Source: a virus
Direction: 5' to 3' (one strand)
IMG/VR virus record: IMGVR_UViG_3300030202_000025
Coordinates: 1-24,290 of that record
Length of the DNA stretch: 24,290 nucleotides
Shown here: positions 13,499-22,551 of the stretch, in pieces
Layout of the letters: every line of letters starts with the position of its first letter
How positions within the stretch are numbered: the first letter of the stretch is position 1
Translations under genes and position numbers: made by a program
The notes under the pieces: model-generated
What the model was told of the DNA's origin: nothing
What the model saw: the letters and a program-made list of their open reading frames with translations, nothing else
Databases searched by the model: none

Positions 13499-15903
13499 TG
13501 AGTTTTTTCTTTGAAGAAGATACAGCTCTACAAGTAAAAAGCACAGAAAGTATATCTAAAGGCGAAAGAACTGATTTTATGGAAAATGCTAGTAAAGCAT
13601 TTAACGCATTCCGTAGATCAGAAATATTTACATCTGAAGGTAATAACCAGGAAGAAGAATACGTTAATATAGTAAACATATTAACTGCTGCGGGTCATTC
13701 AGATTACATATCTCCATTAGAAGTTAATACAGATCCATTAAGTGAAGATGGCGACATGGGCGCAGTATTTAAAACTAGAGACGAATTACAAAAAGATTTT
13801 TGGGATCAAGTTGGAGTATTACAAACTACTGATGAAAATTTAAAAAATAAATTAACAGAAGCGGGTTTAGATAATTTTGAGAATATGCAAAAAACTATTG
13901 CAGATAAAACTCAAAACGCTTGGAAAGATTATACTGAAGTAAACGAAAGAGCTACTACTGCTGGATGGTGGGGTGGCATGGGAGGTATGGCGGGAGCTGC
14001 ATTTACAGATCCTATTATGCTGATGACTATACCCATATCTTTTGGTTATTCTGTACCCGCTGGTTTTAGTGCAGCTGCATTAAAAATTGCATTGATGGAA
14101 GGTATTATTGGTGGTGTTGCAGAAACAGTAATACAATTAAAAGCACAGCCATACAGAGCAGAATTAGGTTTTGAAGATGCTGGTTTAGCTACTGGTGCAA
14201 AAAATGTTTTAATGGTGGGTGCTGCATCAGCTACATTATCTCCATTATTATTCGGTGCATTTAAAGCATTTGGTAAAGGTGTTGATGTAGGTAAAAAGTT
14301 TTTACACAAACAAACTCCAGAAGATTTACAAACTATTTATAAAGAAATGGGAGATATAAATCCCAAACTAAAAGATAAAGATTTAACAGAATATAAATTA
14401 CCAGAAAAAGATAGTCCGTTTCCAAATACAGCTACTGCAAGAGTTGAGCATAATGAAAGATTGGATACAACAGCAAGAGCTATTGAAAATGGAGAACCCG
14501 TAGATTTACCACCAATAAGATCTACGTTAGAAACACCAACACCAACTAAAATAGAATTTAACGACATAACTGCAAGCAACCCAGCTATTAAAAATACTTA
14601 TGATGAAGTAAGTAATATAAAAAATAAAATTGATGGAGAACAAATTGCAAAAACTGGAGAAATTGAAACACTAAAAACAGAAATAAATCGTTTAGAAAAA
14701 GTTGTTGAAAAACCAAACAAAGTAGAAGTTAGAGATTTTGTTGTTGCAGAAGAAAGTTTAAAAAATGCAAAGACAAGATTAAGAACACTTACAGAAGCTC
14801 CAAAGGTTGCAGAAGTAGAAACTGTATCTAAAAATTTTAATAAAGAACCAACTAGATTAGCTGACGATCAGAATAATGTAAGAGATTTTGATGTACCTAA
14901 TGAAGCAACTTATAGAAATCAAGCGTCTGTTCTTGACGGAGATATGTTTGATGAGGGAACTTCAGCAGCCATTAAAGAAGTTGCTGGTGCTGGATCTGCT
15001 GCAAAGACAGTTCCAACAGATAATCCTTTAGCTAAAACCCAAGATTTAGTATCAAAATCCCAACGTACAGAAGCAGCTCCTTCATCAACAGTTTTTGCAA
15101 CTGCACAAAGTAAACCACCGCTAGTTCTTGGTTCTATTACTAATTCTGTTGGCGACTTTAATTCCATAGGTAAGCAATTATATCATAAATCAGATAATTT
15201 CAACGAAATTTACAAAACACTATCTGGTAAAATTAACGATGTTAAGAAAGAATTACAACCCATAGCAACAAAATATAGTGGCGACTTAAAGGCAAGAATT
15301 AAAGAAAAAGCTAGTTTAAAAGAAAAATTAGCAAGTGATCCTACTTTTACACCACAAAATATGTCTGATGTTTTAGGTACTAGAATTACAGTTGACACCA
15401 TTAACAACGCAAAATTACTTATGGCAGAATTAAATCAAAAATTTAAGTTAATACTTAATGATGATTTTTTAGATGATGTAGGTAGAACTATATCACACAA
15501 TACAGATTACAGAGCTATTCACGCACAAATATTAACTAAAGATGGTTATTCTTTTGAACTACAAATAAGATTAAAAGAGTTAGAAAATTTAACTGAACAA
15601 TCACACGCTATTTATAAAAAAACAAAATACCAAAAAGATCAAATATCTGCCAAAGAATTAACTGATTTATTAACTCAACAAACAACAATAAATAAAAAAT
15701 TATCAAAAAAATATTTTGAAATAAAAGAAAAAGAATTTAACAGATTAAAAAGCGGAGATCCATTAGATCGAGAAATACCTTATGCTTTAAGAATAGATGA
15801 TGCTACTGGAGAAAAAGTACCAGTAACTATAACTGCTAGAGAAGCATTTGAACAAGCAGCTAAAGATGAAACAATGTTAAATAGATTGAAAGATTGTATA
15901 TGA
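13498..15903 (+). CDS. Internal virion protein carrying a RelA/SpoT-like synthetase domain
   Basis: The protein has 801 residues. About 152-265 is a Gly/Ala-rich hydrophobic region (from AGWWGGMGGMAGAAF to FGAFKAFGKG), typical of ejected channel-forming proteins. About 266-540 is a charged, coiled-coil-rich linker. About 555-715 reads as a RelA/SpoT synthetase domain: a basic donor-site segment with R600, K602, S606 and K610 (ARIKEKASLKEKL); DVLGTR (D624, R629); DYRAIH (Y671, H675); FELQIR (E687, Q689, R691); and a following EQSHAIYKKTKY. D624 and E687 match the two catalytic acids of the family. The acceptor-side loop before Y671 (ISHNTD) is unlike the usual PK-x-x-G. No HD hydrolase domain is present. 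The C-terminal ~50 residues (EIPYALRIDD...) look like the conserved tail of phage internal proteins. Confidence 0.85.
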   Translation: MSFFFEEDTALQVKSTESISKGERTDFMENASKAFNAFRRSEIFTSEGNNQEEEYVNIVNILTAAGHSDYISPLEVNTDPLSEDGDMGAVFKTRDELQKDFWDQVGVLQTTDENLKNKLTEAGLDNFENMQKTIADKTQNAWKDYTEVNERATTAGWWGGMGGMAGAAFTDPIMLMTIPISFGYSVPAGFSAAALKIALMEGIIGGVAETVIQLKAQPYRAELGFEDAGLATGAKNVLMVGAASATLSPLLFGAFKAFGKGVDVGKKFLHKQTPEDLQTIYKEMGDINPKLKDKDLTEYKLPEKDSPFPNTATARVEHNERLDTTARAIENGEPVDLPPIRSTLETPTPTKIEFNDITASNPAIKNTYDEVSNIKNKIDGEQIAKTGEIETLKTEINRLEKVVEKPNKVEVRDFVVAEESLKNAKTRLRTLTEAPKVAEVETVSKNFNKEPTRLADDQNNVRDFDVPNEATYRNQASVLDGDMFDEGTSAAIKEVAGAGSAAKTVPTDNPLAKTQDLVSKSQRTEAAPSSTVFATAQSKPPLVLGSITNSVGDFNSIGKQLYHKSDNFNEIYKTLSGKINDVKKELQPIATKYSGDLKARIKEKASLKEKLASDPTFTPQNMSDVLGTRITVDTINNAKLLMAELNQKFKLILNDDFLDDVGRTISHNTDYRAIHAQILTKDGYSFELQIRLKELENLTEQSHAIYKKTKYQKDQISAKELTDLLTQQTTINKKLSKKYFEIKEKEFNRLKSGDPLDREIPYALRIDDATGEKVPVTITAREAFEQAAKDETMLNRLKDCI

Positions 15904-18437
15904 GCCAGTTTAGAAAATGTATTATTAATGGTGCTAAAGAGGGTTTGATAAGTCAAACACAAGCTCAAAAATTACAAGATATGTTAAATGAGTTAGAAGA
16001 TTTTTTTACATATCAAAAAGGTTTAGATAGATCACAAGCTCAAAGAGCTGCTGCTAAAAAAACTTACGATCAATTAAAAATAGAAAGTGCAGAAAAATTA
16101 AGAGCTACATTACTACAAAGAAAAGTAATGGATCAAATCCAGGATAGATTATTAAATTATAGAAATAGTAAAGGCGAAGTAGATGTACCTAATGCAGTTA
16201 GATCTATGTATGCACACGATAATTATTCAACTGAATTTAGTATTGAAAGATTAGTTGATATGGAAAGAGGTAAAGCTCACGCATTAATGAATAATGTTTT
16301 AGATCAGCTAGCTTATAAAATAGGTGGCAGACAAACTAAATTACAAAAAACTAATCTTAAATTAATGATTAGAGAATTAATGGGAGAAAATACTGGTAAT
16401 CAAAATGCTAAACAATTAGCTGAAGCCTGGAAACAAACTGCTGAACATTTAAGAAAAAGATACAATAGTTTTGGTGGTAAAATTTTATCAAGAAAAGATT
16501 GGGGATTACCACAAATACATGACACATTATTAGTTAGAGCTGTCGCAAAACAAGATTGGATTGATTATGTTTTACCAAAACTAGATCTTGATAAAATGAC
16601 AGATGAAAGTACGGGTTTACCATTTACAGATAAAAGTATTCAAAAAGCATTAAGTCAAGTTTACGATAATATTTCAACGGAAGGTATGGCAACTTTTAAA
16701 CCTGGTACTAATTCTTATGGTAAAACATTTGCTAATAGAAGAACCGATCACAGATTTTTAGCTTTTAAAAATGCAGATGCTTGGATGGAATATCAAACAA
16801 GATTTGGTAATCCAGATCCTTTTGTAACTATGATGGAGCATATTAACGGCATGAGTAGAGATATAGCTTTATTAAAAACATTGGGGCCAAATCCAGATGC
16901 AACACACTCATTTTTATTACAAACTATTAAAAAACAATCAACATTAGATACAGCAGCAGAAGCACAAGGTAAATTTAAAAGAAAAAAAACTAAACTTTCT
17001 GGTAGTGAACAAGATAGAGCAAATGCAATAGTTGAAAGTATTAATAATTTATATGCCTATCACAAAGGTACTTTAAACCAACCAGTTAATGCTTTTTTTG
17101 GAAACACGTTTGCTGGTTTAAGACAAATATTAACTTCTGCACAATTAGGAGGAGCAAGTATTATGGCTCTTTCAGATTTTAACTGGTCAAGAATAACATC
17201 TAAATTTAATGGTTTACCATCTTTTAAAGCTAACAAAATGGCTACTAAATTATTATACGATGGTATTAAAAAAGATAGTTCATTAAGTAGAACTGCTATG
17301 CGATTAGGATTAATTGCAGAAATGCAATCAACAGTAGCTGGAGTTCAAGCAAGATATTTAGATGACATAGATACACCTATGTTAGCTAAAAGAATTTCTG
17401 ATGTAATTTTAAGAGGTTCTGGATTATCTCATTTAACACAATCTGGTAAGTGGGGTTTTGGTATGTCTGTACTAGGAACACTTGCAGATGAAAGCGGTAA
17501 AGTTTTTAATAAATTAGATCCAAATTTGCAAAAAGCATTAAGAAAATATGGTATAGATGATGAAGCTTGGGATATTATTAGAGCTACTAAATTATATGAT
17601 GCGGGTATTGATGAACCTTCTATGGTTGGTAAAAATATAACTTTTTTAAGACCCGATGATATTCACGCAAGAGCAGATCTAGCTCCAGATGTAAGAGAAG
17701 ATTTAACAACAAGATTAATGAATTTTGTAACTTCTGAAACTAACTTTGCTGTACCTACTGCATCTGCTAAAGGTAGAACTGTTTTAGCGGGTAGTACTAA
17801 AGCGGGTACTGTTCCTGGAGAATTGATGAAATCAGTTTTGATGTATAAAAATTTTGCAATTACGTTAGGTTATACTCATTTAGCCAGAGGGTTTCAGCAA
17901 GTAGGTTTAAAAGGTAAATTGAAATATTTAGTACCAATGATTGTAACTGGTGGTGTTATGGGTGCTTTAGCTTATGAATTAAAACAAATAGCAGCTGGTA
18001 AAAAACCTACTGAAGTAAAAGATATGGGAGTTAGATATTGGTTAAATTCATTAGTGTATGGTGGTGGATTAGGAATATTTGGAGATTTTTTATTTGCAGA
18101 TCAAAACAGATATGGTGGATCTTTGCAAAAAACTATTGCTGGGCCAGCTGTTGGTTTTATAAATGATGCAATACAATTAACTGTTGGTAATGCTATGCAG
18201 CTAGCTTCTGGGGAAAAAACTAATGCGGGTAAAGAATTAGCGGCATTTATACAAAGATACACTCCTGGTTCAACACTTTGGTACACTAGGTTAGTATTTG
18301 AAAGAATGATTATAGATACACTTGAAAGGTTAATTAACCCAGATTTTGATGCAGATAATAGAAGAAAAGAAAGAAACTTAAAAAATCGTACTGGACAAGA
18401 GTATTGGTGGTCTCCAGGCGAAATTACACCAAATTAA
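15900..18437 (+). CDS. Large internal virion protein, T7 gp16-like
   Basis: This 845-residue protein starts from ATG 15900, which overlaps the upstream stop as ATGA; a TTG two codons earlier is also possible. The N-terminal half is helical and charged, including WKQTAEHLRKRYNSFGGKIL and DWGLPQIHD, strings I associate with ejected podophage proteins. Hydrophobic or Gly-rich segments lie at about 670-695 (VPMIVTGGVMGALAYEL), 710-735 and 745-771, suitable for membrane insertion. The C-terminus ends TGQEYWWSPGEITPN, a recurrent ending of this class. No transglycosylase motif is seen, unlike T7 gp16. It probably forms, with the two preceding proteins, the trans-envelope conduit for DNA. Confidence 0.8.
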   Translation: MSQFRKCIINGAKEGLISQTQAQKLQDMLNELEDFFTYQKGLDRSQAQRAAAKKTYDQLKIESAEKLRATLLQRKVMDQIQDRLLNYRNSKGEVDVPNAVRSMYAHDNYSTEFSIERLVDMERGKAHALMNNVLDQLAYKIGGRQTKLQKTNLKLMIRELMGENTGNQNAKQLAEAWKQTAEHLRKRYNSFGGKILSRKDWGLPQIHDTLLVRAVAKQDWIDYVLPKLDLDKMTDESTGLPFTDKSIQKALSQVYDNISTEGMATFKPGTNSYGKTFANRRTDHRFLAFKNADAWMEYQTRFGNPDPFVTMMEHINGMSRDIALLKTLGPNPDATHSFLLQTIKKQSTLDTAAEAQGKFKRKKTKLSGSEQDRANAIVESINNLYAYHKGTLNQPVNAFFGNTFAGLRQILTSAQLGGASIMALSDFNWSRITSKFNGLPSFKANKMATKLLYDGIKKDSSLSRTAMRLGLIAEMQSTVAGVQARYLDDIDTPMLAKRISDVILRGSGLSHLTQSGKWGFGMSVLGTLADESGKVFNKLDPNLQKALRKYGIDDEAWDIIRATKLYDAGIDEPSMVGKNITFLRPDDIHARADLAPDVREDLTTRLMNFVTSETNFAVPTASAKGRTVLAGSTKAGTVPGELMKSVLMYKNFAITLGYTHLARGFQQVGLKGKLKYLVPMIVTGGVMGALAYELKQIAAGKKPTEVKDMGVRYWLNSLVYGGGLGIFGDFLFADQNRYGGSLQKTIAGPAVGFINDAIQLTVGNAMQLASGEKTNAGKELAAFIQRYTPGSTLWYTRLVFERMIIDTLERLINPDFDADNRRKERNLKNRTGQEYWWSPGEITPN

Positions 18438-18478
18438 TTATAGACAATAAAGACTTTTTTAAATACAGAGAAACATAG

Positions 18479-18511
18479 TGTAGGATTTTCATGCCTACAA
18501 ACTATTTTTTT
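18479..18511 (+). terminator. Possible terminator hairpin before the tail fibre gene
   Basis: TGTAGG (18479-18484) pairs perfectly with CCTACA (18494-18499) around a 9-base loop, and a run of seven T follows at 18505-18511 after a 5-base spacer. The spacer and the 6-bp stem make it weaker than a classic factor-independent terminator. It lies in the 94-base gap that separates the internal protein genes from the fibre genes, a reasonable place for partial termination. The rest of the gap is AT-rich, with no clear promoter and no Shine-Dalgarno for the fibre start. Confidence 0.45.
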
Positions 18512-18531
18512 CACAACCCAAAGTAAAAATT

Positions 18532-20478
18532 ATGACGATAAGCACAACAACTATTTTAAATTCTTATAGTGGTAACGGATCCACAACTGCGTTTGCGTAC
18601 ACGTTTCCAATAAATACAACATCTGAAATATCAGTAATTGAGAGATCTGCTACTGGAACAGAGACAGTTAAATCTGAAGGAACTGGATCAACAAACTATG
18701 GTATAGCTGACAATGGATCTGCGGGTGGAACTATTACTATGGTTACAGCTCCCGCATCTGGTACTACTTTACTAATTAGACGTAATACAGATTTTACGCA
18801 AGAAACTGATTATGTAGCAAACGATCCATTTCCAGCAGAAACTCACGAAGATGCTTTGGATAAACTTCAAATGCAAACACAAGAGCTTGAAGAAGAATTA
18901 AATAGATCATTAAAAATTTCAAGAACAAACTCTATGACAAGCACAGAGTTTACTACTTCTGCTTCTGATAGAGCTTCTAAAGTTTTAGCATTTGATAGTT
19001 CTGGAGAATTATCTGTAACCCAAGAATTAGGTACTTTTAAAGGTAACTCTGCAACTACTACTACGGCAGCTTTTGTAAAAAGAGATATTATTAAAGCAAC
19101 TACAACAGCTCAATTAAATAATATTTATATTTGTGTAGCAGATAGTGTTATTGGAGATACTTTAACAGACACAGATCATTTTGAACTTTTAGTTGACGCT
19201 GTTTCAGCAGCAACTTCAGCAACGACAGCTACCACTAAAGCTACTGCCGCTGCTTCATCTGCAACAGCTGCCGCTAGTTCAGCTTCAACCGCTTCTACAC
19301 AAGCAAGCAACGCATCATCTTCAGCGACAGCTGCGGCTTCTTCTGCAACAGCTGCGGCTAACTCCGCTGATGCTTTTGACGATGTTTATTTAGGAACTAA
19401 ATCTTCTGATCCAAGTACAGATAATGATGGCGATGCTTTAGCAGAAGGTATGCTTTATTTTAATTCTACAAGTGATAGTTTACGTGTTTACAATGGTTCG
19501 TCTTTTCAAGATGCAGCTGTTGATACGACATCTTTTTTAACACTTACTGGAACACAAACATTAACAAATAAAACTCTTACAGCTCCTAAAATTGGTACTT
19601 CTATTTTAGATACTGGTGGAAATGAGTTGGCTAAATTAACAGCTACTGGTTCAGCAGTAAATGAATTTACAATTGCAAATGCTGCATCAAGTGGTAGTCC
19701 AACTTTATCAGCAACTGGTGGAGATAGTAATATTGATTTAGATTTATTAGCTAAAGGTACTGGTCATGTAACCATAAGAGGTAATACTAATCCTGGTGTC
19801 TTACAATTAAACTGTGAAGCTAATACACATGGTCAACAAATAAAATCACAACCTCATTCAACAAATACAACAAATATTATGTTGTTACCAGCTGGTGCTA
19901 GTTCAACTTTAGTATCTTTGGTTTCAACAGATACACTTACTAATAAAACTTTAACATCTCCTAAAATAAATGAAGATGTTGCTGTAACTTCTACTGCTAC
20001 AGAATTAAACAAACTAACTGGTGCAACTGTAGTTGTTGGAGAACTTAATGCTTTAGATTTAGGAAGCACAGCGATTGGAACTGCAATAGCAAGTAAAGCT
20101 GTAGTTTTAGATGCTAACAAAGATTATACTGGAATAAGAAGGTTAGATGTAACGAGAGCAAACATTGCTCAAGTAGCATTATCATCATCGTCAAATGCTG
20201 TAGCTTGGGATGCTGCTGTTGCACCAAACGCTTATCATATAACAACAGAAAATACGACTTTCTCTGCTCCAACTAATAATGTTGAAGGTGCGTTTATTTG
20301 CATTGAGATAAATTACAACGGATCGCACACTATTGCTTTTAATACTATATTCAATTTTGCTGCTGATACTGCTCCAACATTTACATCTACTGATGCAAAA
20401 ACCGATATATTAGTTTTCCGTTTTAATGGAGCTGTATATCAAGAAGTTGGAAGAACATTAAACATAAGTGAGGCTTAA
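18532..20478 (+). CDS. Tail fibre protein with T7 gp17-type N-terminal attachment domain
   Basis: This 648-residue protein has residues 1-~145 that match the T7 tail fibre N-terminal domain: ILNSYSGNGSTTAFAYTFPI, then TLLIRRNTDFTQETDYV and DPFPAETHEDALDKLQMQTQ. This region fixes fibres to the tail. A low-complexity Ala/Ser/Thr stretch (~224-282) follows and could form a flexible or helical shaft. Next comes a beta-rich part with two copies of TLTNKTLT(A/S)PKI (about 343-354 and 468-479) and a KGTGHVTIRGN segment. The C-terminus is short, with no obvious intramolecular chaperone. The start lacks a Shine-Dalgarno and follows a hairpin/T-run gap. It should bind the host surface, and its specificity is unknown. 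Confidence 0.9.
   Translation: MTISTTTILNSYSGNGSTTAFAYTFPINTTSEISVIERSATGTETVKSEGTGSTNYGIADNGSAGGTITMVTAPASGTTLLIRRNTDFTQETDYVANDPFPAETHEDALDKLQMQTQELEEELNRSLKISRTNSMTSTEFTTSASDRASKVLAFDSSGELSVTQELGTFKGNSATTTTAAFVKRDIIKATTTAQLNNIYICVADSVIGDTLTDTDHFELLVDAVSAATSATTATTKATAAASSATAAASSASTASTQASNASSSATAAASSATAAANSADAFDDVYLGTKSSDPSTDNDGDALAEGMLYFNSTSDSLRVYNGSSFQDAAVDTTSFLTLTGTQTLTNKTLTAPKIGTSILDTGGNELAKLTATGSAVNEFTIANAASSGSPTLSATGGDSNIDLDLLAKGTGHVTIRGNTNPGVLQLNCEANTHGQQIKSQPHSTNTTNIMLLPAGASSTLVSLVSTDTLTNKTLTSPKINEDVAVTSTATELNKLTGATVVVGELNALDLGSTAIGTAIASKAVVLDANKDYTGIRRLDVTRANIAQVALSSSSNAVAWDAAVAPNAYHITTENTTFSAPTNNVEGAFICIEINYNGSHTIAFNTIFNFAADTAPTFTSTDAKTDILVFRFNGAVYQEVGRTLNISEA
19201..19376 (+). repeat. 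Ala/Ser/Thr-rich low-complexity repeat inside the fibre gene
   Basis: The region encodes about 58 residues that are almost entirely Ala, Ser and Thr, with repeated units of the form SATAAASSA. The DNA repeats a GCAACAGCTGC(G/C)GCT-type block three times or more (near 19260, 19325 and 19346). Repeats of this type sit between the attachment domain and the shaft of many podophage fibres. They are prone to copy-number change by slippage or recombination. Confidence 0.75.
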
Positions 20479-20481
20479 AAT

Positions 20482-21102
20482 ATGTACGCATTAGTAACAA
20501 ATAACGAAATAACAAAATTAATTAATAATCCTAAAGCTATGGTTATAGGAGATGTGCAATATCCAGCTAAAATATTTTCTATATGGTCAGCTTCAGAATT
20601 AAATAACATAGGTATTTATGAAGTAGTCTTTGATGACAGTAATAAAAAAGATGAGAAGTGGTATATTAATACCAATCAATCTTATGACTTTGATGGTAAT
20701 GAGGTTACTGCAACTTACGGATCAGCTACTGCTAAAGCACACGCAGATACTACTTGGACACAAGAAGATATAGATGATTTAGATGATGCTGGAGATTTAA
20801 CAGCTGGAGATATTAAAACTAGAGGATTAAAATATAATTTAATTAGAGATTTAAAAATAACAGTTGCTAATATTTTATCTGAAACTGATTGGTACATAAC
20901 TAGAAACACAGAAAAATCTACTGCTATACCAAGTGCTATATCTACTCACAGAGATGCTGTTAGAACTAAACAAGCAGAAATGGAAACTGCTATAACAAAC
21001 GCAAGTGATACTCCAGCATTAGAAACTTTATACACATACACAGAGCAAGATGATGGTTCTGTTACTAGACCATTAGGCGAACTTCCAACATTGGAGAGTT
21101 AA
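20482..21102 (+). CDS. Tail fibre assembly-like protein (DUF4376-like C-terminal part)
   Basis: This 206-residue protein has an N-terminal ~60 residues (MYALVTNNEITKLINNPKAM, with YPAKIFSIWS) that look like the small N-terminal domain of phage tail-assembly proteins. The C-terminal part contains LSETDWYITRNTEKSTAIPS, then a helix HRDAVRTKQAEMETAI. The pattern TDWY...R...I...R..VR is widespread in tail fibre assembly and DUF4376-type proteins. It sits directly between the fibre gene (three-base gap) and a lectin-like gene (one-base TAATG overlap). A chaperone or structural role in fibre formation is the likeliest reading, which is inference. No catalytic motif is seen. Confidence 0.7.
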   Translation: MYALVTNNEITKLINNPKAMVIGDVQYPAKIFSIWSASELNNIGIYEVVFDDSNKKDEKWYINTNQSYDFDGNEVTATYGSATAKAHADTTWTQEDIDDLDDAGDLTAGDIKTRGLKYNLIRDLKITVANILSETDWYITRNTEKSTAIPSAISTHRDAVRTKQAEMETAITNASDTPALETLYTYTEQDDGSVTRPLGELPTLES

Positions 21103-22520
21103 TGATTATTCTTGGAACTAACTCCATAAAAGCAGCTGGTGGTTTTGATGTAGCTAACTCATGTAGGTTTAATGATGGTAGTTCAGATTATTTAAATAAA
21201 ACTCATTCATCTGGTGGCGGAACAACAAAAGCAACTTATTCTGGTTGGATAAAAAAATGTACTCTTTCTAATCAAAAAATTCTTTTTATGGAATATGAAA
21301 GTAGTGGCAACTATATGATGATTACTTTTGAAACTGCTAATACTATAAGAATATATGGAGAGAATGGTGGTGCTGAACTTTTTTATTTAAAAACCAATGC
21401 GGTTTATAGAGACCCATCTGCTTGGATGCACATTGTAGTTGCTTTTGATAGTACACAAGGCACAGCCAGTTCAAGAATAAAATTATATGTAAATGGTTTT
21501 CAGGAAACAAGTCTTTCATCAACAACATATCCAAGTCAAAATGCAAATTTAAAATTTAATCAATCTGGAGAAATTCAATATATCGGAGCATATACAGGTT
21601 CTAGTAGTTTTTTTGATGGTTATATGTCTGAAATAGTTTGGATTGATAATCTGGCACTAGACCCAACATCATTTGGAGAGTTTGATAGCGATAGCGGAAT
21701 ATGGAAACCAATAGATGTATCTGGTTTAACCTTTGGCACAAATGGATTCTATTTAGACTTTGAAGATAGTTCAGCTTTAGGAAATGATGCTGCTGGTTCT
21801 AATAACTTTACAGTTAATAACCTTACAGCAATAGATCAATCTACTGATACTTGCACAAATAATTTTGCAACATTAAATCCACTTGATAATTTTTTTGCTG
21901 GTTCAACTCTTGCAGAAGGAAATTGTAAAGTTACCTATTTAAGTGGTTCTGGTAAATATGGTTATAATACAGGAACAATAGCTTTAACTTCTGGTAAATG
22001 GTATCATGAAATTAAAATAGCACAATCTGTTGGAAGTAATTATAATATGTTTGGTATAGAAGAAGATGTTTGTCAATCTGCTGGACATGAATTTTTAAGT
22101 TCTTCAACTGGATATGTTTTAAATGGTAACAATGGAAAAATTATTGCAAGAGGAACAGAAGTTACTTATGGAAATGCTACTGCTGTAAATGATATTATTG
22201 GAGTTTATATAGATTTAGATAATAATAAACTTTATTTTGCAGAAAATGGTACAATAATGAATAGTGGAACTGGACAGACAATAGCAGCAGCATCAGCTAC
22301 TAAACATGGATATTATTTTGTACTTGGTGGCGACTACTCTAGTGGCACAGTTGGGATACATGAATTTAATTTTGGTGGTTCTCCAGCATTTACAGTTTCA
22401 TCTGGTAACACAGATGACAATGGTTTTGGCAACTTTGAATATTCGCCAAATATTACAGGAGATGGTGCAGCAAAAAAATTTTATGCTATATGCACAAAAA
22501 ACCTAGCGGAGTATGGATAA
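21102..22520 (+). CDS. Receptor-binding candidate: LamG/ConA-like plus SPRY-like domains
   Basis: This 472-residue protein starts at an ATG overlapping the upstream stop, with GGAGAG just before it. Residues ~35-205 read as a concanavalin A/LamG-like jelly roll: KATYSGWIKK, then SAWMHIVVAFDSTQGTASSR, IKLYVNGFQETSL and MSEIVWIDNLALDP. Residues ~298-430 read as a SPRY-like domain: SGKWYHEIKIA, DIIGVYIDLDNNKLYFAENG and HEFNFGGSPAF. Both folds bind ligands through loops, often carbohydrate in phage tails. It should be a surface-exposed tail component or adhesin. Codon usage and base composition look like the neighbours. Confidence 0.78.
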   Translation: MIILGTNSIKAAGGFDVANSCRFNDGSSDYLNKTHSSGGGTTKATYSGWIKKCTLSNQKILFMEYESSGNYMMITFETANTIRIYGENGGAELFYLKTNAVYRDPSAWMHIVVAFDSTQGTASSRIKLYVNGFQETSLSSTTYPSQNANLKFNQSGEIQYIGAYTGSSSFFDGYMSEIVWIDNLALDPTSFGEFDSDSGIWKPIDVSGLTFGTNGFYLDFEDSSALGNDAAGSNNFTVNNLTAIDQSTDTCTNNFATLNPLDNFFAGSTLAEGNCKVTYLSGSGKYGYNTGTIALTSGKWYHEIKIAQSVGSNYNMFGIEEDVCQSAGHEFLSSSTGYVLNGNNGKIIARGTEVTYGNATAVNDIIGVYIDLDNNKLYFAENGTIMNSGTGQTIAAASATKHGYYFVLGGDYSSGTVGIHEFNFGGSPAFTVSSGNTDDNGFGNFEYSPNITGDGAAKKFYAICTKNLAEYG

Positions 22521-22551
22521 TGGCTTTTAACAAGTTAAAAGGAATATAAAT

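Noticed and set aside
15894-15899. TTG start two codons before the chosen start of the gp16-like protein
   Set aside because: ATG 15900 forms the ATGA overlap common in this window. The TTG adds only two residues and has no better ribosome site.
19193-19393. Alternative + frame rich in Leu and Gln within the fibre gene
   Set aside because: It is a frame-shifted reading of the Ala/Ser/Thr repeat and has no ribosome site.
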